Shown here in pieces: positions 8,241-17,166 of a stretch of DNA of 64,000 bases. Location: assembly GCA_947629985.1 (NCBI GenBank), contig CANRFV010000004.1:90308-154307 (forward strand). The letters are read 5' to 3'. A program made the position numbers and the translations under genes. Position 1 is the stretch's first letter. Each line of letters starts with the position of its first letter. This DNA comes from an uncultured Clostridia bacterium. GTDB lineage: Bacteria; Bacillota; Clostridia; Christensenellales; CAG-314. A model generated the notes under the pieces. That model saw nothing but the letters and a program-made list of their open reading frames with translations, ran no database searches and was not told the origin of the DNA.

Positions 8241-9026
8241 ATGGTTTATTTTGTTGCAACACCTATTGGCAATCTTGCGGACATTTCTTACCGCGCGGTG
8301 GAAGTGCTTGGTAACGTATCGGCAATTTTTTGCGAAGACACGCGCCATTCGCGAATTTTGCTGGATCATTACGGCATACAAAAGCCGCTGTACAGTTACC
8401 ACAAGTTTAACGAAGCAAAAAGTTTGCCCGCAGTGTTGTCCTTTTGCGACAACGGGCAGGACGTCGCCGTAATATCCGACGCGGGTATGCCCTGCATAAA
8501 CGATCCCGGTAACGTTTTGGTAAACGCGCTTGTCAAGCGCGGCTATCCGTACACGGTAATCAGCGGCGCAAGCGCTTTTGTAAACGCGTTTGTGCTAAGC
8601 GGTTACCAACCCCCGTTTACGTATTACGGATTTTTGCCCGACAAAACGTCGGAACGCGACGCTCTGTTGGACGCGTCGGTGGGCGTGGCGATATTTTACG
8701 TGTCGGTACACGATCTTAACGAAAACCTGCGCTACTTGCACAGCCGTTTGGGCAACCGCGAGTGCTGTTTGGTAAAGGAACTTACCAAGTTGCACGAAAG
8801 CGTGCGTTTTGCCCATCTCGGCGATACGTTCGACGACGACAAAGGCGAATTTGTGCTGGTGGTAAATCGCGCGGAACAAATCAATCCGCTGTGCGAGTTG
8901 ACCGTGCAACAGCACTTGGAGTATTATCTCAAAGACGGCATGGCAAAAAACGACGCCGTCAAAGCCGTCGCGCGCGACCGAAACGTGCCCAAAAACGAAA
9001 TTTACAAGCAAACGCTGCAAAAGTAA
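8241..9026 (+). CDS. rsmI: 16S rRNA (cytidine-1402-2'-O)-methyltransferase
   Basis: 261 residues. The start MVYFVATPIGNLADIS is the diagnostic N-terminus of RsmI, a tetrapyrrole-methylase-fold enzyme that 2'-O-methylates C1402 in the ribosomal P site with SAM. CEDTRHS, DAGMPCINDPG and the VISGASA segment are the conserved SAM and RNA loops. ATG 8241 was preferred to an upstream TTG because of the family alignment and GCGGAG at 8222-8227. As in many Bacillota it follows the yabB-like methyltransferase. Confidence 0.96.
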   Translation: MVYFVATPIGNLADISYRAVEVLGNVSAIFCEDTRHSRILLDHYGIQKPLYSYHKFNEAKSLPAVLSFCDNGQDVAVISDAGMPCINDPGNVLVNALVKRGYPYTVISGASAFVNAFVLSGYQPPFTYYGFLPDKTSERDALLDASVGVAIFYVSVHDLNENLRYLHSRLGNRECCLVKELTKLHESVRFAHLGDTFDDDKGEFVLVVNRAEQINPLCELTVQQHLEYYLKDGMAKNDAVKAVARDRNVPKNEIYKQTLQK

Positions 9027-9112
9027 CACGCAAATTTTTCAAAAATTTTGTGCAACCTTGCAATAAAACGGCACGGCTGCGCGTTGTATTTATGTAAGAG
9101 GAAACAAAGCAA

Positions 9113-9679
9113 ATGTCTACGGTTAAGATGAATACGGCAAATTTCAAGGAGATCGAACGCTGTATTATTGAGTTGGGACAAGGCAACAACGACGCTTTCG
9201 ACAGGCTGTATACGCTGCTTAACAGATCCGTGTACGCTTACGCGCTTACAATAATGCGTAACGTCCACGACGCACAAGATATTGCAAACGACTGCTTTGT
9301 AAGCATATATGCAAATGCCCACAAATACCTTGCGCAAGGTAAGCCCATGGCTTGGGTAATGTCGATTGTAAAAAATATGTGCTATTCGCGTTTCAGGCAG
9401 AGCCAACGTTTTGCCGATGTGGACGAATCGCAGTTGGAAAACCAATTGCTCGTCTCGTCCGACGTGTCGGCGGAAGACAGAATCGTGGTGCGCACATGCC
9501 TGTACAAACTGTCCGAACAGGAACGGATCGTAGTAGTTTTGCATGCGGTTGCCGGTATGAAACACAAAGATATCGCCGAGCATTTGCAAATTCCATTGTC
9601 AACCGTACTTTCCAAATACAACAGGGCGTTAGCCAAACTAAAACTTTACTTACAGGAGGCACAAGATGAACAAACGTAA
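9113..9679 (+). CDS. ECF-type RNA polymerase sigma factor
   Basis: 188 residues, two-domain sigma factor. Region 2 spans roughly residues 25-95 (AFDRLYTLLNRSVYAYA, DAQDIANDCFVSIY, WVMSIVKNMCYSRFR). Region 4 spans roughly 125-180, with a helix-turn-helix (HKDIAEHLQIPLSTVLSKYNRAL). Its 3' end overlaps the next gene by 14 nt. That gene is a membrane protein with an RsgI-type domain, so the pair is a sigma/anti-sigma switch. RsgI domains usually pair with SigI-type factors, while this one looks like a plain ECF. I could not find a convincing ECF-type promoter upstream for autoregulation. Confidence 0.93.
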   Translation: MSTVKMNTANFKEIERCIIELGQGNNDAFDRLYTLLNRSVYAYALTIMRNVHDAQDIANDCFVSIYANAHKYLAQGKPMAWVMSIVKNMCYSRFRQSQRFADVDESQLENQLLVSSDVSAEDRIVVRTCLYKLSEQERIVVVLHAVAGMKHKDIAEHLQIPLSTVLSKYNRALAKLKLYLQEAQDEQT

Positions 9680-11156
9680 AACAGAAGGTAAAATACGCGA
9701 AAGTTTTGACAAAATTACCCCCGACGATCTCAATTCCGTAAAACAAGCGTGCGACAACATTCAGGTGGAGCGCACGGCAAATTCCGCCGCCGCGGCAAAG
9801 CGCAGCACAGTTTCGTTTTGGAAAATCGCAACCTGCGCCTTGGCGTTGATATTGGTAGCGGTAGTTACCGTAACCTTGGGCGGCATATTGTCGGGCGGCA
9901 ACGGCGGCAAGAACTTGGGCAAAACCGTCGCAACCGTATCGTTAGACGTCAACCCGAGCATCGAATTGAAAATAAATGCCGACCGCCGCGTAACCGAAGC
10001 GAACGCGCTGAACGCCGACGCACAGCAAGTGCTTGCCGATATGGACTTAACGGGCGTGCAACTTCAAGTTGCGGTAAACGCCGTTGTAGGCTCTATGCTG
10101 CGCTACGGATATTTGTCCGATTTGGCAAATTCCGTTTTGGTAAGCGTAGATTCGTCTGACGCCGCCGATTATTCCGACATCGTCAAGCAAATATCCGACG
10201 AAATAACGTTGCGGCTTAAAGAAAACGAAATAACCGCGTCGGTACTTACGCAAAAGATCACTTCCGACAAGCAAGCGCAAAACATTGCCGATACATACGG
10301 TATATCTTTGGGCAAGGCGCAACTTATAGCCGAAATAGTCAAGGCAAACAGCGCCTATACGGCAGATAAACTTGCAAAACTTACCATTAACGAACTTAAC
10401 ATTCTCATTGCCAACCTTCCGCAGGACGGCACAAGCGGCGGCACGGAACAACCTGCCCTGCCCCAAACCAGCGGAACCCCCAGCCGCGAATCGTACATCG
10501 AGCAGGAAAAAGCCGAACAAACAGCGTTTGACAAAGTAGGCGTCGCGCGCGAACAGGTACAACGCTTGCGCACCAAGATGGATTACGACAACGGCATAAT
10601 GGTGTACGAAGTGGAATTTGTGTTTGAGCAGACCGAATACGAAATAGAAGTGGACGCAATAAGCGGCACGATAGTATCGTATTCGTCCGACAAATACGGC
10701 AAAGCGCCCGTAACGCCGTCCGACCAAGCGATAGGCAAAGACGCCGCCGTTGACAAGGCGCTTGCGCATGTGGGCGCCACTCGCGAACAAGTAACCGGTC
10801 TTGTCGCCAAGGAAGAACTCGACGACGGCAAGGTGGAGTACGAAGTGGAATTTACTTGGGGCGACTACAAATACGAATTTGATATCGACGCCGCGGGCAA
10901 CGTAGTGTCGTTCAGCCGCGAATACGAGCCGGTAATATCCACGGGCGCTTCCGACGAACAAAACTTCAAACAACGCGTTTGCGAGCAACTCAATTTGGAT
11001 CCGTCGCTCGTTCGCGAATGGGACTGCGAGATAGACGACGATTACCCCAACAAAACCGTGTACGACATAGAATTCAAATATGAGCGTTACGAATACGAAG
11101 TGGAAGTTGATCCCACCGGCGCAATACTCAAATGGCACAGAGAAAAGGACGACTAA
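9666..11156 (+). CDS. RsgI/SEAL-type transmembrane anti-sigma factor with PepSY-like repeats
   Basis: 496 residues. A cytoplasmic N-terminus of about 50 residues should bind the sigma factor; it does not obviously match the RsgI N-domain. One membrane helix follows (about 53-78), then an RsgI-like extracytosolic domain (about 88-165) with VSLDVNPSIELKIN. In RsgI proteins this domain is reported to self-cleave, and the conserved N-P here is the likely site. After a helical stretch and a linker, the C-terminus has three PepSY-like repeats (about 280-345, 355-425, 435-495), each ending in a YE(V/I)E(V/F) strand and a G-x-(I/V)-x-x-(Y/F/W) turn. Release of the ectodomain would free the sigma factor; the signal is unknown. 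Confidence 0.88.
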   Translation: MNKRKTEGKIRESFDKITPDDLNSVKQACDNIQVERTANSAAAAKRSTVSFWKIATCALALILVAVVTVTLGGILSGGNGGKNLGKTVATVSLDVNPSIELKINADRRVTEANALNADAQQVLADMDLTGVQLQVAVNAVVGSMLRYGYLSDLANSVLVSVDSSDAADYSDIVKQISDEITLRLKENEITASVLTQKITSDKQAQNIADTYGISLGKAQLIAEIVKANSAYTADKLAKLTINELNILIANLPQDGTSGGTEQPALPQTSGTPSRESYIEQEKAEQTAFDKVGVAREQVQRLRTKMDYDNGIMVYEVEFVFEQTEYEIEVDAISGTIVSYSSDKYGKAPVTPSDQAIGKDAAVDKALAHVGATREQVTGLVAKEELDDGKVEYEVEFTWGDYKYEFDIDAAGNVVSFSREYEPVISTGASDEQNFKQRVCEQLNLDPSLVREWDCEIDDDYPNKTVYDIEFKYERYEYEVEVDPTGAILKWHREKDD

Positions 11157-11225
11157 ACGTCGAACGCGCGCAAACATATAATAGTAACATTACAATATTA
11201 TAACATTGCTGCAAAAAGGCATTAC

Positions 11226-11255
11226 AAAACGGCGACTTTGTTCGCCGTTTTTTGT
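11226..11255 (+). terminator. Terminator after the sigma/anti-sigma pair
   Basis: AACGGCGA (11228-11235) pairs with TCGCCGTT (11242-11249), followed by a T-run. Confidence 0.85.
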
Positions 11256-11417
11256 TAATTATGTTGTAAAACCGCGCGTAAAAACATAATCGACCGCGCA
11301 AGTCAAGGCGTGCAAAATATCCAAGCGCGCCCCCGTGTGCGGCATTTACGGCGTTAATGTCATTTACAGGCGATTTCGCCTTTACTTGCCGCGCGAAAAA
11401 ATTTTTGACACAAAATT

Positions 11418-11447
11418 TGCAAGCGGGCAATTGCGTGTGATACAATA
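11418..11447 (+). promoter_or_regulatory. Candidate promoter for the 209-aa membrane protein
   Basis: TTGCAA (11418-11423), 18 nt, TACAAT (11442-11447). The rest of the 11256-11540 gap shows nothing else that I recognise. Confidence 0.55.
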
Positions 11448-11540
11448 TAATTACGGTAGCCGCAAGGGGACGCGGCAGCCGAAAAAGCGAGAAATCTTGG
11501 GGACTGTATTTCTTAACAACATACGGAGAAATACATCGAT

Positions 11541-12170
11541 ATGGATTTTGTAACTTTTATACGGTCGCTGGGCTTGTATTTTGCCGACAGCGCCAACGCA
11601 TACCTGTTGCTGTATGCGGTTGTTACCTGCGTGTTGACGCAAATATGCAAAAAACTGTTCGTAGACAAAATAAAGATCGAAATACTCAACAAATTCGACA
11701 TTGCGGCGGTTATCCCCTATATATTCGGGGTGGGGTGCGCGTGCATTGACGTATTTTGGGTAAAAGGCGTACGCACGTTTAATACGGAAGTTATTTTGCA
11801 GTTGGCGGTAACGTGCATAACGGTCGGGGCATTTGCCACGCTGTTGTTTAAGTTTTGCTCGTCGCTTTCGGGGCAAAGTCTTACAAGTTTGATGCGCGAC
11901 GAAGTGTTCCGCACAATGTACAATCAACTTATTTATTTCGGCAACGCGCGCAAGCAACTGTTGGACAAAACCGTTACGCTGGACGAATTTGTTGCGCAAG
12001 TAAAGCAACTGTCGCAGCAAGCGCAGGATATTTTTCAATCCGACGCGGACGACGCGGAAAAGCGCGAACGGCTCAAATCGTTGTTGCAAGGCAACGTAGA
12101 CGAGCAAACTCTGGACAAATGTATCGAGTTGCTCGACGAATCTTTGCAAAATTCGTCCGCCAAAAAGTAA
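11541..12170 (+). CDS. Small membrane protein of unknown function
   Basis: 209 residues. The N-terminal half has about three hydrophobic segments (around 20-38, 52-70 and 85-105). The C-terminal half is soluble, charged and helix-rich (KQLLDKTVTLDEFVAQVKQLSQQ and following), probably a coiled coil in the cytoplasm. The ATG is preceded by CGGAGAA. It is monocistronic, with a candidate promoter upstream and a strong terminator downstream. I do not recognise the family; the layout of a few membrane helices plus a coiled coil suggests a scaffold role, but that is a guess. Confidence 0.8.
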   Translation: MDFVTFIRSLGLYFADSANAYLLLYAVVTCVLTQICKKLFVDKIKIEILNKFDIAAVIPYIFGVGCACIDVFWVKGVRTFNTEVILQLAVTCITVGAFATLLFKFCSSLSGQSLTSLMRDEVFRTMYNQLIYFGNARKQLLDKTVTLDEFVAQVKQLSQQAQDIFQSDADDAEKRERLKSLLQGNVDEQTLDKCIELLDESLQNSSAKK

Positions 12171-12183
12171 CAGGTGCCAACGG

Positions 12184-12208
12184 GGACCGCCAAACGGCGG
12201 TCCTTTTT
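12184..12208 (+). terminator. Intrinsic terminator
   Basis: GGACCGCC (12184-12191), loop AAAC, GGCGGTCC (12196-12203), T5. It separates the membrane protein from the GH2 gene. Confidence 0.94.
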
Positions 12209-12231
12209 GGCGTTTGCGGGGCACATAGATA

Positions 12232-12260
12232 TTGACAAACGCGCGTTGTGCGAATATAAT
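12232..12260 (+). promoter_or_regulatory. Consensus sigma-A promoter of the GH2 gene
   Basis: TTGACA (12232-12237), exactly 17 nt, TATAAT (12255-12260): a perfect consensus. Predicted start near 12267 leaves a leader of only about 12 nt. No operator palindrome is obvious. Confidence 0.93.
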
Positions 12261-12278
12261 CAAACGCGAGAGGTTTTT

Positions 12279-14579
12279 ATGAAACAATACATAAACGACG
12301 ATTGGCAATTTTTTCCGCAGTGGTCCGACGACATTTTAGGCGACGCCTGCGGCGAAAGCGTGCGTATTCCGCACACAACGGCGGTAACCCCCTTTAACTG
12401 TTACGACGAAAGCGTTTACCAAATGCTGTGCGGTTACAAGCGCAACGTGCATTTGGACGACATTTCGCAGTCTACGGTGCTTATCACATTCGAGGGGGTG
12501 GCGCATTACGCCGCGGTGTATTTCAACGGCGCAAAGGCGGCGGAGCATCATTGCGGCTATACCGCGTTTACGGTGGACGTAACGCGCTACGCGCACCAAG
12601 GCGACAATGTGTTGGCGGTGCAGGTAGACAGCCGCGAGCAACTTGATCAGCCGCCCTTCGGCAACGTTATCGATTACCAAACTTACGGCGGCATTTACCG
12701 CGACGTGTACTTGCAGGTAAAGCGCGGCGCCTACGTAGACGACGTATTTGTCAAGGCTTTGCCCAACCGCCCCGTTACGGCGCGTATAAGTTTTGCCCGA
12801 TTGCAACCGCCGGCGGAATTTACCGCGGCGATATACGACGGCGACAGCGCAATATGGTCGCAACGTTTTAACGCAAGCGAAGCGGTAACCGAAATATGCG
12901 CGCCGCAACTCGACTTGAAGTTGTGGAGCGTTGACGAACCCAATTTGTACCGATTTGTCGTTGCCGTCGATAGCGACCAATACGACGTGTGTTTCGGCGT
13001 GCGCAGCGCGCAATTTACCAAGAACGGCTTTTATCTTAACGGCGTCAAGACCAAGATAGTCGGGCTAAACCGTCATCAATGCTACCCGTACGTGGGGTAC
13101 GCCATGCCTGAAAGCATGCAGCGCCGCGACGCTCGCATACTCAAAAACACGCTTTGCGTAAACGCCGTGCGCACTTCGCATTACCCGCAGTCGCAATATT
13201 TTATCGACGAATGCGACAAGTTGGGGTTGTTGGTATTTACCGAAATACCCGGTTGGCAGTATATCGGCGACGAACGGTGGCGGCAAATTGCCTGCGACAA
13301 CCTGCGCGAGATGATCACGCAATATCGCAATCACCCGTCCGTAGTGCTGTGGGGCGTACGCATAAACGAAAGTCCCGATTGCGACGAACTGTACGCTCAA
13401 ACAAACGCCATCGCTCACGCATTGGACGACACGCGCCAAACGGGCGGAGTGCGCTATCTGCGCAAGTCGCACTTGTTGGAGGACGTGTATACGTTCAACG
13501 ATTTCAACCGCAACGGCGCAACGGATCGCAACAAGGTGTGCGACAAAAGCGCGCCCTACCTTGTTACGGAATACAACGGGCATATGTATCCCACAAAAAG
13601 TTACGACGACGCGCCCCATCGCGCCGAACATATGCTGCGCTACGCCCGTATGCTGGACGGCATATTCGCCGCCGACAACGTGTGCGGCGCATTCGGTTGG
13701 TGTATGTTCGATTACAACACGCACAAGGATTTCGGCAGCGGCGACAGGGTGTGTTACCACGGCGTAACGGATATGTTCCGCAATCCCAAGTGGGCAAGCG
13801 GTGTGTTTTCTTGTATGGGCGACAAACCCTATTTGCAACTGTGTTTTTTGCCGGATATAGGCGATTACCCCGAGGGCGTTTTGGGCGGAGTGTACTGCCT
13901 TACCAATGCCGACAGTATCAAGGTGTACAAGGGCGGAGCGTATGTGGGACAATATACCCGCGCCGATTCGCCGTTTAAGCATTTGCCGCATCCGCCCATA
14001 CTTATAGACGACTTTATCGGGGACAGGTTGCAGCGCGAAGAAAATTTCCGTCCGCGCAACGCCAAGGCCATCAAGCGTTGCCTTGCCGACGTAAGCAAAT
14101 ACGGGCTTAACGGATTGCCGCTGAAAACAAAGTTGCGTATAGCGCGCGTTATGATGTCGGAACATCTTACAATGAATAAGGTAGTTCAACTGTACGGCAA
14201 ATACGCTTCGGGTTGGGGCAGCGAAGCCAACCGAATAACCGTCGAAGCGTACACAAACGGGCAACTTACGGCAACGTCGACAATTGCAAGCGTTACCGAG
14301 TACAAGTTGGATATTACCGTGTCGCACAGCGTATTGCACGAAAACACGTCGTACGACGTGGCGGCGGTAAATATAATTGCGCGCGATACCAACGGCAACG
14401 TGTGCCCGTACGTAAGCAAAGCGGTGCAACTCGACGCCGACGGCGTAATACAGATAATAGGCGAGCGCACCGTCGCCTTGCAGGGCGGAATGACGGGCAC
14501 TTATGTTAAAACCACGGGTGTAACGGGCAAAGGCACGCTGTATGTGGACGGCGTTCCCGTGCCGTTTACTGTGGTGTGA
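12279..14579 (+). CDS. Glycoside hydrolase family 2 (beta-galactosidase/glucuronidase-like)
   Basis: 766 residues, no signal peptide, so cytoplasmic. The N-terminal jelly roll (about 1-150) ends with the DYQTYGGIYRDVYL segment typical of GH2 (YGGIYR). An immunoglobulin-like domain follows, then the TIM barrel from about 255 (GLNRHQCYP, the GxNRH motif). The acid/base glutamate is in VLWGVRINES (usual WSLGNE) and the nucleophile in YLVTEYNG. The C-terminal 130 residues form further beta domains. Exact sugar specificity cannot be read from the motifs. The ATG follows GAGAGG and lies just downstream of the consensus promoter; an upstream in-frame start at 12174 would be inside the terminator. 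Confidence 0.92.
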   Translation: MKQYINDDWQFFPQWSDDILGDACGESVRIPHTTAVTPFNCYDESVYQMLCGYKRNVHLDDISQSTVLITFEGVAHYAAVYFNGAKAAEHHCGYTAFTVDVTRYAHQGDNVLAVQVDSREQLDQPPFGNVIDYQTYGGIYRDVYLQVKRGAYVDDVFVKALPNRPVTARISFARLQPPAEFTAAIYDGDSAIWSQRFNASEAVTEICAPQLDLKLWSVDEPNLYRFVVAVDSDQYDVCFGVRSAQFTKNGFYLNGVKTKIVGLNRHQCYPYVGYAMPESMQRRDARILKNTLCVNAVRTSHYPQSQYFIDECDKLGLLVFTEIPGWQYIGDERWRQIACDNLREMITQYRNHPSVVLWGVRINESPDCDELYAQTNAIAHALDDTRQTGGVRYLRKSHLLEDVYTFNDFNRNGATDRNKVCDKSAPYLVTEYNGHMYPTKSYDDAPHRAEHMLRYARMLDGIFAADNVCGAFGWCMFDYNTHKDFGSGDRVCYHGVTDMFRNPKWASGVFSCMGDKPYLQLCFLPDIGDYPEGVLGGVYCLTNADSIKVYKGGAYVGQYTRADSPFKHLPHPPILIDDFIGDRLQREENFRPRNAKAIKRCLADVSKYGLNGLPLKTKLRIARVMMSEHLTMNKVVQLYGKYASGWGSEANRITVEAYTNGQLTATSTIASVTEYKLDITVSHSVLHENTSYDVAAVNIIARDTNGNVCPYVSKAVQLDADGVIQIIGERTVALQGGMTGTYVKTTGVTGKGTLYVDGVPVPFTVV

Positions 14580-14592
14580 TGTTGCCGAAAAG

Positions 14593-14632
14593 CAAAGCGA
14601 CGCACGGCAAATATTTGCCGCGCGCCGCTTTG
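14593..14632. terminator. Long hairpin between convergent genes
   Basis: A 19-bp stem with two mismatches (14593-14611 with 14614-14632, loop of 2 nt) lies between the GH2 stop and the end of the minus-strand gene. It probably serves as a bidirectional terminator, although neither side has a long T-run. Confidence 0.6.
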
Positions 14633-14661
14633 TTTCGTAACGTCCGCTTGCGATTTGCGCG

Positions 14662-15159
14662 TTACAGCAATGTTTTCATCGATTCGAAACAACTTTCTTC
14701 GTAGTGCAGTATCTGCTTTTGCAACACTTTTACTTCGGGGTGTATATCTTCGTTTTCGCGTATCAACCTGTATAAATCGATTATGCCGTTTAGCGTGCCC
14801 TGCAACATAATTTTGGCAACGTGCGTAATGCTTTTGTCGGTCATCATTTTGGCTTTTATGCCCATATTTGCCATTGTTATTACAAATTTGGGCGCAGGCG
14901 TCGGGTCGAAATTGAGTTTTTCGCACAGTTCGTCTATTTCTTCCACGTAACGGTCGTACTGTTCTACCTGTTTGTGCAAACTTTTGGTAACGTCCTGTTT
15001 TTCCACGTAGGGCAGCAGCGTTTTTATGCTGCTTTGCGCCATGGTAACGTTTTTGTACAAGTCGCTCATAGCCTGACGCGTCTTTTCCACGTCGCAGTTG
15101 TTTTCGTTTACCGTCATATTGTCGGTTATCTGTTCTGTTTCGGATTTTTTGTTAATCAT
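14662..15159 (-). CDS. Helical cytosolic protein of unknown function
   Basis: About 165 residues, strongly helical and charged, no signal peptide or membrane segment. A conserved-looking stretch is FDPTPAPKFVITMANMGIKAKMM, flanked by long amphipathic helices (residues 20-75 and 105-160), suggesting a helical bundle. The ATG at 15159 overlaps the stop of the upstream 49-aa gene by 8 nt, so the two are probably translationally coupled. A TTG at 15171 preceded by GGAGG is an alternative start. I do not recognise the family. Confidence 0.75.
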   Translation of the reverse strand: MINKKSETEQITDNMTVNENNCDVEKTRQAMSDLYKNVTMAQSSIKTLLPYVEKQDVTKSLHKQVEQYDRYVEEIDELCEKLNFDPTPAPKFVITMANMGIKAKMMTDKSITHVAKIMLQGTLNGIIDLYRLIRENEDIHPEVKVLQKQILHYEESCFESMKTLL

Positions 15160-15301
15160 CGTCGCTTTCAAATGCCTCCTCCCAACTGAGATGCGCGTCC
15201 TCTATCTGCAACCAATCGGGATCGAACGTATCGAACAGACGGTTGCGGCAAGTTTCGAAGTTTGCGTAATATTCGTGATTGTTTTGCTTGCTTTTTGCCA
15301 T
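15152..15301 (-). CDS. 49-residue acidic small protein
   Basis: MAKSKQNNHEYY then FETCRNRLFDTFDPDW and an acidic end (WEEAFESDDD). The ATG is preceded on the minus strand by GCAGGAGG, an excellent ribosome site 5 nt away, which strongly supports translation. The coding region is short and aromatic-rich, with no membrane segment. It overlaps the next gene (helical protein), so the two are likely partners. Its function is not known to me. The 370 nt upstream, to the hydrolase stop, hold only that gene's terminator. Confidence 0.72.
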   Translation of the reverse strand: MAKSKQNNHEYYANFETCRNRLFDTFDPDWLQIEDAHLSWEEAFESDDD

Positions 15302-15601
15302 AGTAACCTCCTGCATTGTTACGTTTAGTATAAGCAACTGCGCAAAAAATATCTGTTTCGCGGCAAAATTGTTGCGCAAACGCCCGTTTTGACTATATGG
15401 GGTGGGTTTTCCGCTCGCGCTTGCGCCATTTTTAGCACCGTTCACGCTGAAAAATCTCGCGTGATAATTACGCCGATCGTGCAAGTTTTGGGGACTCCAC
15501 GCAAACGCGAGTATGCTCCGTATTGCATATTTTGTGTGGCAATAACGCCGTTTTTTGCACGTTTAAGTGCATTTTCTGCGCAATTTCGGGGCATTTTGCC
15601 G

Positions 15602-15632
15602 CAAAAAAAGCGCGAACATTGCGTTCGCGCTT
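15602..15632 (-). terminator. Terminator of the alpha/beta hydrolase gene
   Basis: On the minus strand AAGCGCGAAC and GTTCGCGCTT form a perfect 10-bp stem with a 5-nt loop, followed by a T-run (plus-strand A at 15603-15609). Confidence 0.92.
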
Positions 15633-15670
15633 GCGTTTTGTGCGTGTAAACGGAGTTTTGCCGCAACGTA

Positions 15671-16630
15671 TCAGTTCGTTGTTTCCGACAGCGTTCCGTC
15701 TATGCATTTTTGCGCAAAGGTCAAACAAGCGTTTTTGTACCGCGCGCCGTCTTGCAAATAACTCAATGCGTGCCCCGCGCCTTCAAAGGTTTCAATTTGC
15801 ACGGGCGTGCGGCAATTTTCCGCTATGCGGCGGCTCATTTGGCAGGGCACAAGTCGGTCGTCGGTACCGTGCAACAACAATATCGGCTTGTTTGCGTGCG
15901 CAACGGCTTGTTCTGCGCCGTCGCCGTCTATATCGAAGTGCCCGAACAGTCGCGCGCCGAGTTTTACCAACGGGTACAGCGCGCGCGGCAATTTTGCGTC
16001 CGCCATAACTTTTTTTATTATTTCCGACGGCTTGGAGTAGGGACAGTCGGCAATTATTCCCACAACGTTGTCGGGCAGGGGCAGATCGCTTGCGGCAAGC
16101 ACTGTAGCCGCGCCCATCGATACGCCCACCAACAAAATTTTGACGTCGGGCCACCTGTTTGCGGCATATTGCGCCCAACTAAGGCAGTCGTAGCGTTCCT
16201 TTATTCCGAACGTAATGGTGCGCCCCTGGCTGTTGCCGTGTGCGCGTTGATCCACAACCAGCGTGTTAAATCCGTTTTCGCGCGCAAGTTTGTTGCCGCC
16301 GCAAAAGTCGCGCAACGCCGTTCCGCGGTAGCCATGAAACTGTATTTGCAACGGCGCGCCTTCCTTTACGCAGTAGTAGCGCGCGCACAGTTTAAGCCCG
16401 TCGTACGAAACGATCTCCACGCTTTCGTACGGAATGACCTTCATTTCGTCGATAAGTCGGTACATCGTGTCTTTTGCATGTTCGTACTGATCGCCGCTTG
16501 GCAATATGTAATCATCGTGTCTGCGTTTGCGCGGATTGGTAAACGCGGTTATGTACGTAAACAGCGCCCCTGCCGTAACAAGCAAAAGCAACGCAACTAC
16601 TATACCCACACATACATACAGCCAAACCAT
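15671..16630 (-). CDS. Membrane-anchored alpha/beta hydrolase
   Basis: 319 residues. One N-terminal membrane helix (about 4-28), then an alpha/beta hydrolase domain. The nucleophile elbow is GVSMG with S171, the acid is in HGTDDRLVP (D257 or D258), and the histidine is in GAGHALS (H287). FHGYRG near 98-103 is the oxyanion loop. Overall it looks like the BAAT/dienelactone-hydrolase/prolyl-oligopeptidase-like group found as single-copy surface hydrolases in Clostridia. The second of two ATG codons (16630) was chosen because GGAG lies 7 nt ahead; the first (16636) is too close to it. The substrate is unknown. Confidence 0.87.
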   Translation of the reverse strand: MVWLYVCVGIVVALLLLVTAGALFTYITAFTNPRKRRHDDYILPSGDQYEHAKDTMYRLIDEMKVIPYESVEIVSYDGLKLCARYYCVKEGAPLQIQFHGYRGTALRDFCGGNKLARENGFNTLVVDQRAHGNSQGRTITFGIKERYDCLSWAQYAANRWPDVKILLVGVSMGAATVLAASDLPLPDNVVGIIADCPYSKPSEIIKKVMADAKLPRALYPLVKLGARLFGHFDIDGDGAEQAVAHANKPILLLHGTDDRLVPCQMSRRIAENCRTPVQIETFEGAGHALSYLQDGARYKNACLTFAQKCIDGTLSETTN

Positions 16631-16686
16631 ACTCATTCTCCGGCACCCGCAAGCGTAATAACGTAACCGCGCCTGCATTTTTATAT

Positions 16687-16715
16687 ACTTTATACTTTTG
16701 CGCAACTTTTGTCAA
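16687..16715 (-). promoter_or_regulatory. Promoter of the alpha/beta hydrolase gene
   Basis: On the minus strand TTGACA (16710-16715), 17 nt, TAAAGT (16687-16692). Between this and 17040 lies about 320 nt in which I see no gene and no family of structured RNA that I can name. Confidence 0.65.
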
Positions 16716-17043
16716 GCGGCAAGCGTTTTGTTTGCGGCACGCGCTCCCGCTTGTCTATGGGACAGGCTGTACCGCAGGTAAACCTTATCGCGTAACAGAT
16801 GCACTCGCCCCGCCCCGATTAGGGGGGTATGGTGGCATTTTGCTGTCGTTCAAATTTTAATTTTTGCGTGCCCCGCCTTTTTGCCAAAACACCCATACAA
16901 AGCCGAAAGTTTGCGCAAAACAAATCCCGCAAACGCATATAAAGCGTTTTTGCGTTGTTATTGCGGCAAATTGGCAAGATTATTTTTGCAATTTGCGAAA
17001 AAATTTACATTGTTATTGCTGCAAAAAAAGCGGTGCAATCCGT

Positions 17044-17072
17044 TTGACAAATCCCCTTTTTTATTGTAATAT
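17044..17072 (+). promoter_or_regulatory. Promoter of rplU-prp-rpmA
   Basis: TTGACA (17044-17049), 17 nt, TAATAT (17067-17072). Confidence 0.85.
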
Positions 17073-17079
17073 ATATTTC

Positions 17080-17160
17080 AGCCGCATAAAAAGGGTTTTT
17101 TTGTCAAGCGCCGATTACGTAGGCCACCCTTGTTTAGCGAGACTCTGATACGGGAGGTAA
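17080..17160 (+). promoter_or_regulatory. Leader of the rplU operon, candidate L21 autoregulatory region
   Basis: The transcript has a leader of about 87 nt ending in GGGAGGT before the ATG. In Bacillota this position often holds the L21 leader, bound by the ribosomal protein. I assign it from position only and did not match the consensus. Confidence 0.3.
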
Positions 17161-17166
17161 AGTTAG

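Noticed and set aside
9030..9112. ECF-type autoregulatory promoter before the sigma factor
   Set aside because: GCAACC at 9052 and CGTT at 9082 are present, but their spacing (about 25 nt) is too large for an ECF promoter.
16730..17040. Structured RNA such as 6S, SRP or RNase P RNA
   Set aside because: Some GC-rich pairing segments exist but none of the conserved cores of these RNAs could be matched.
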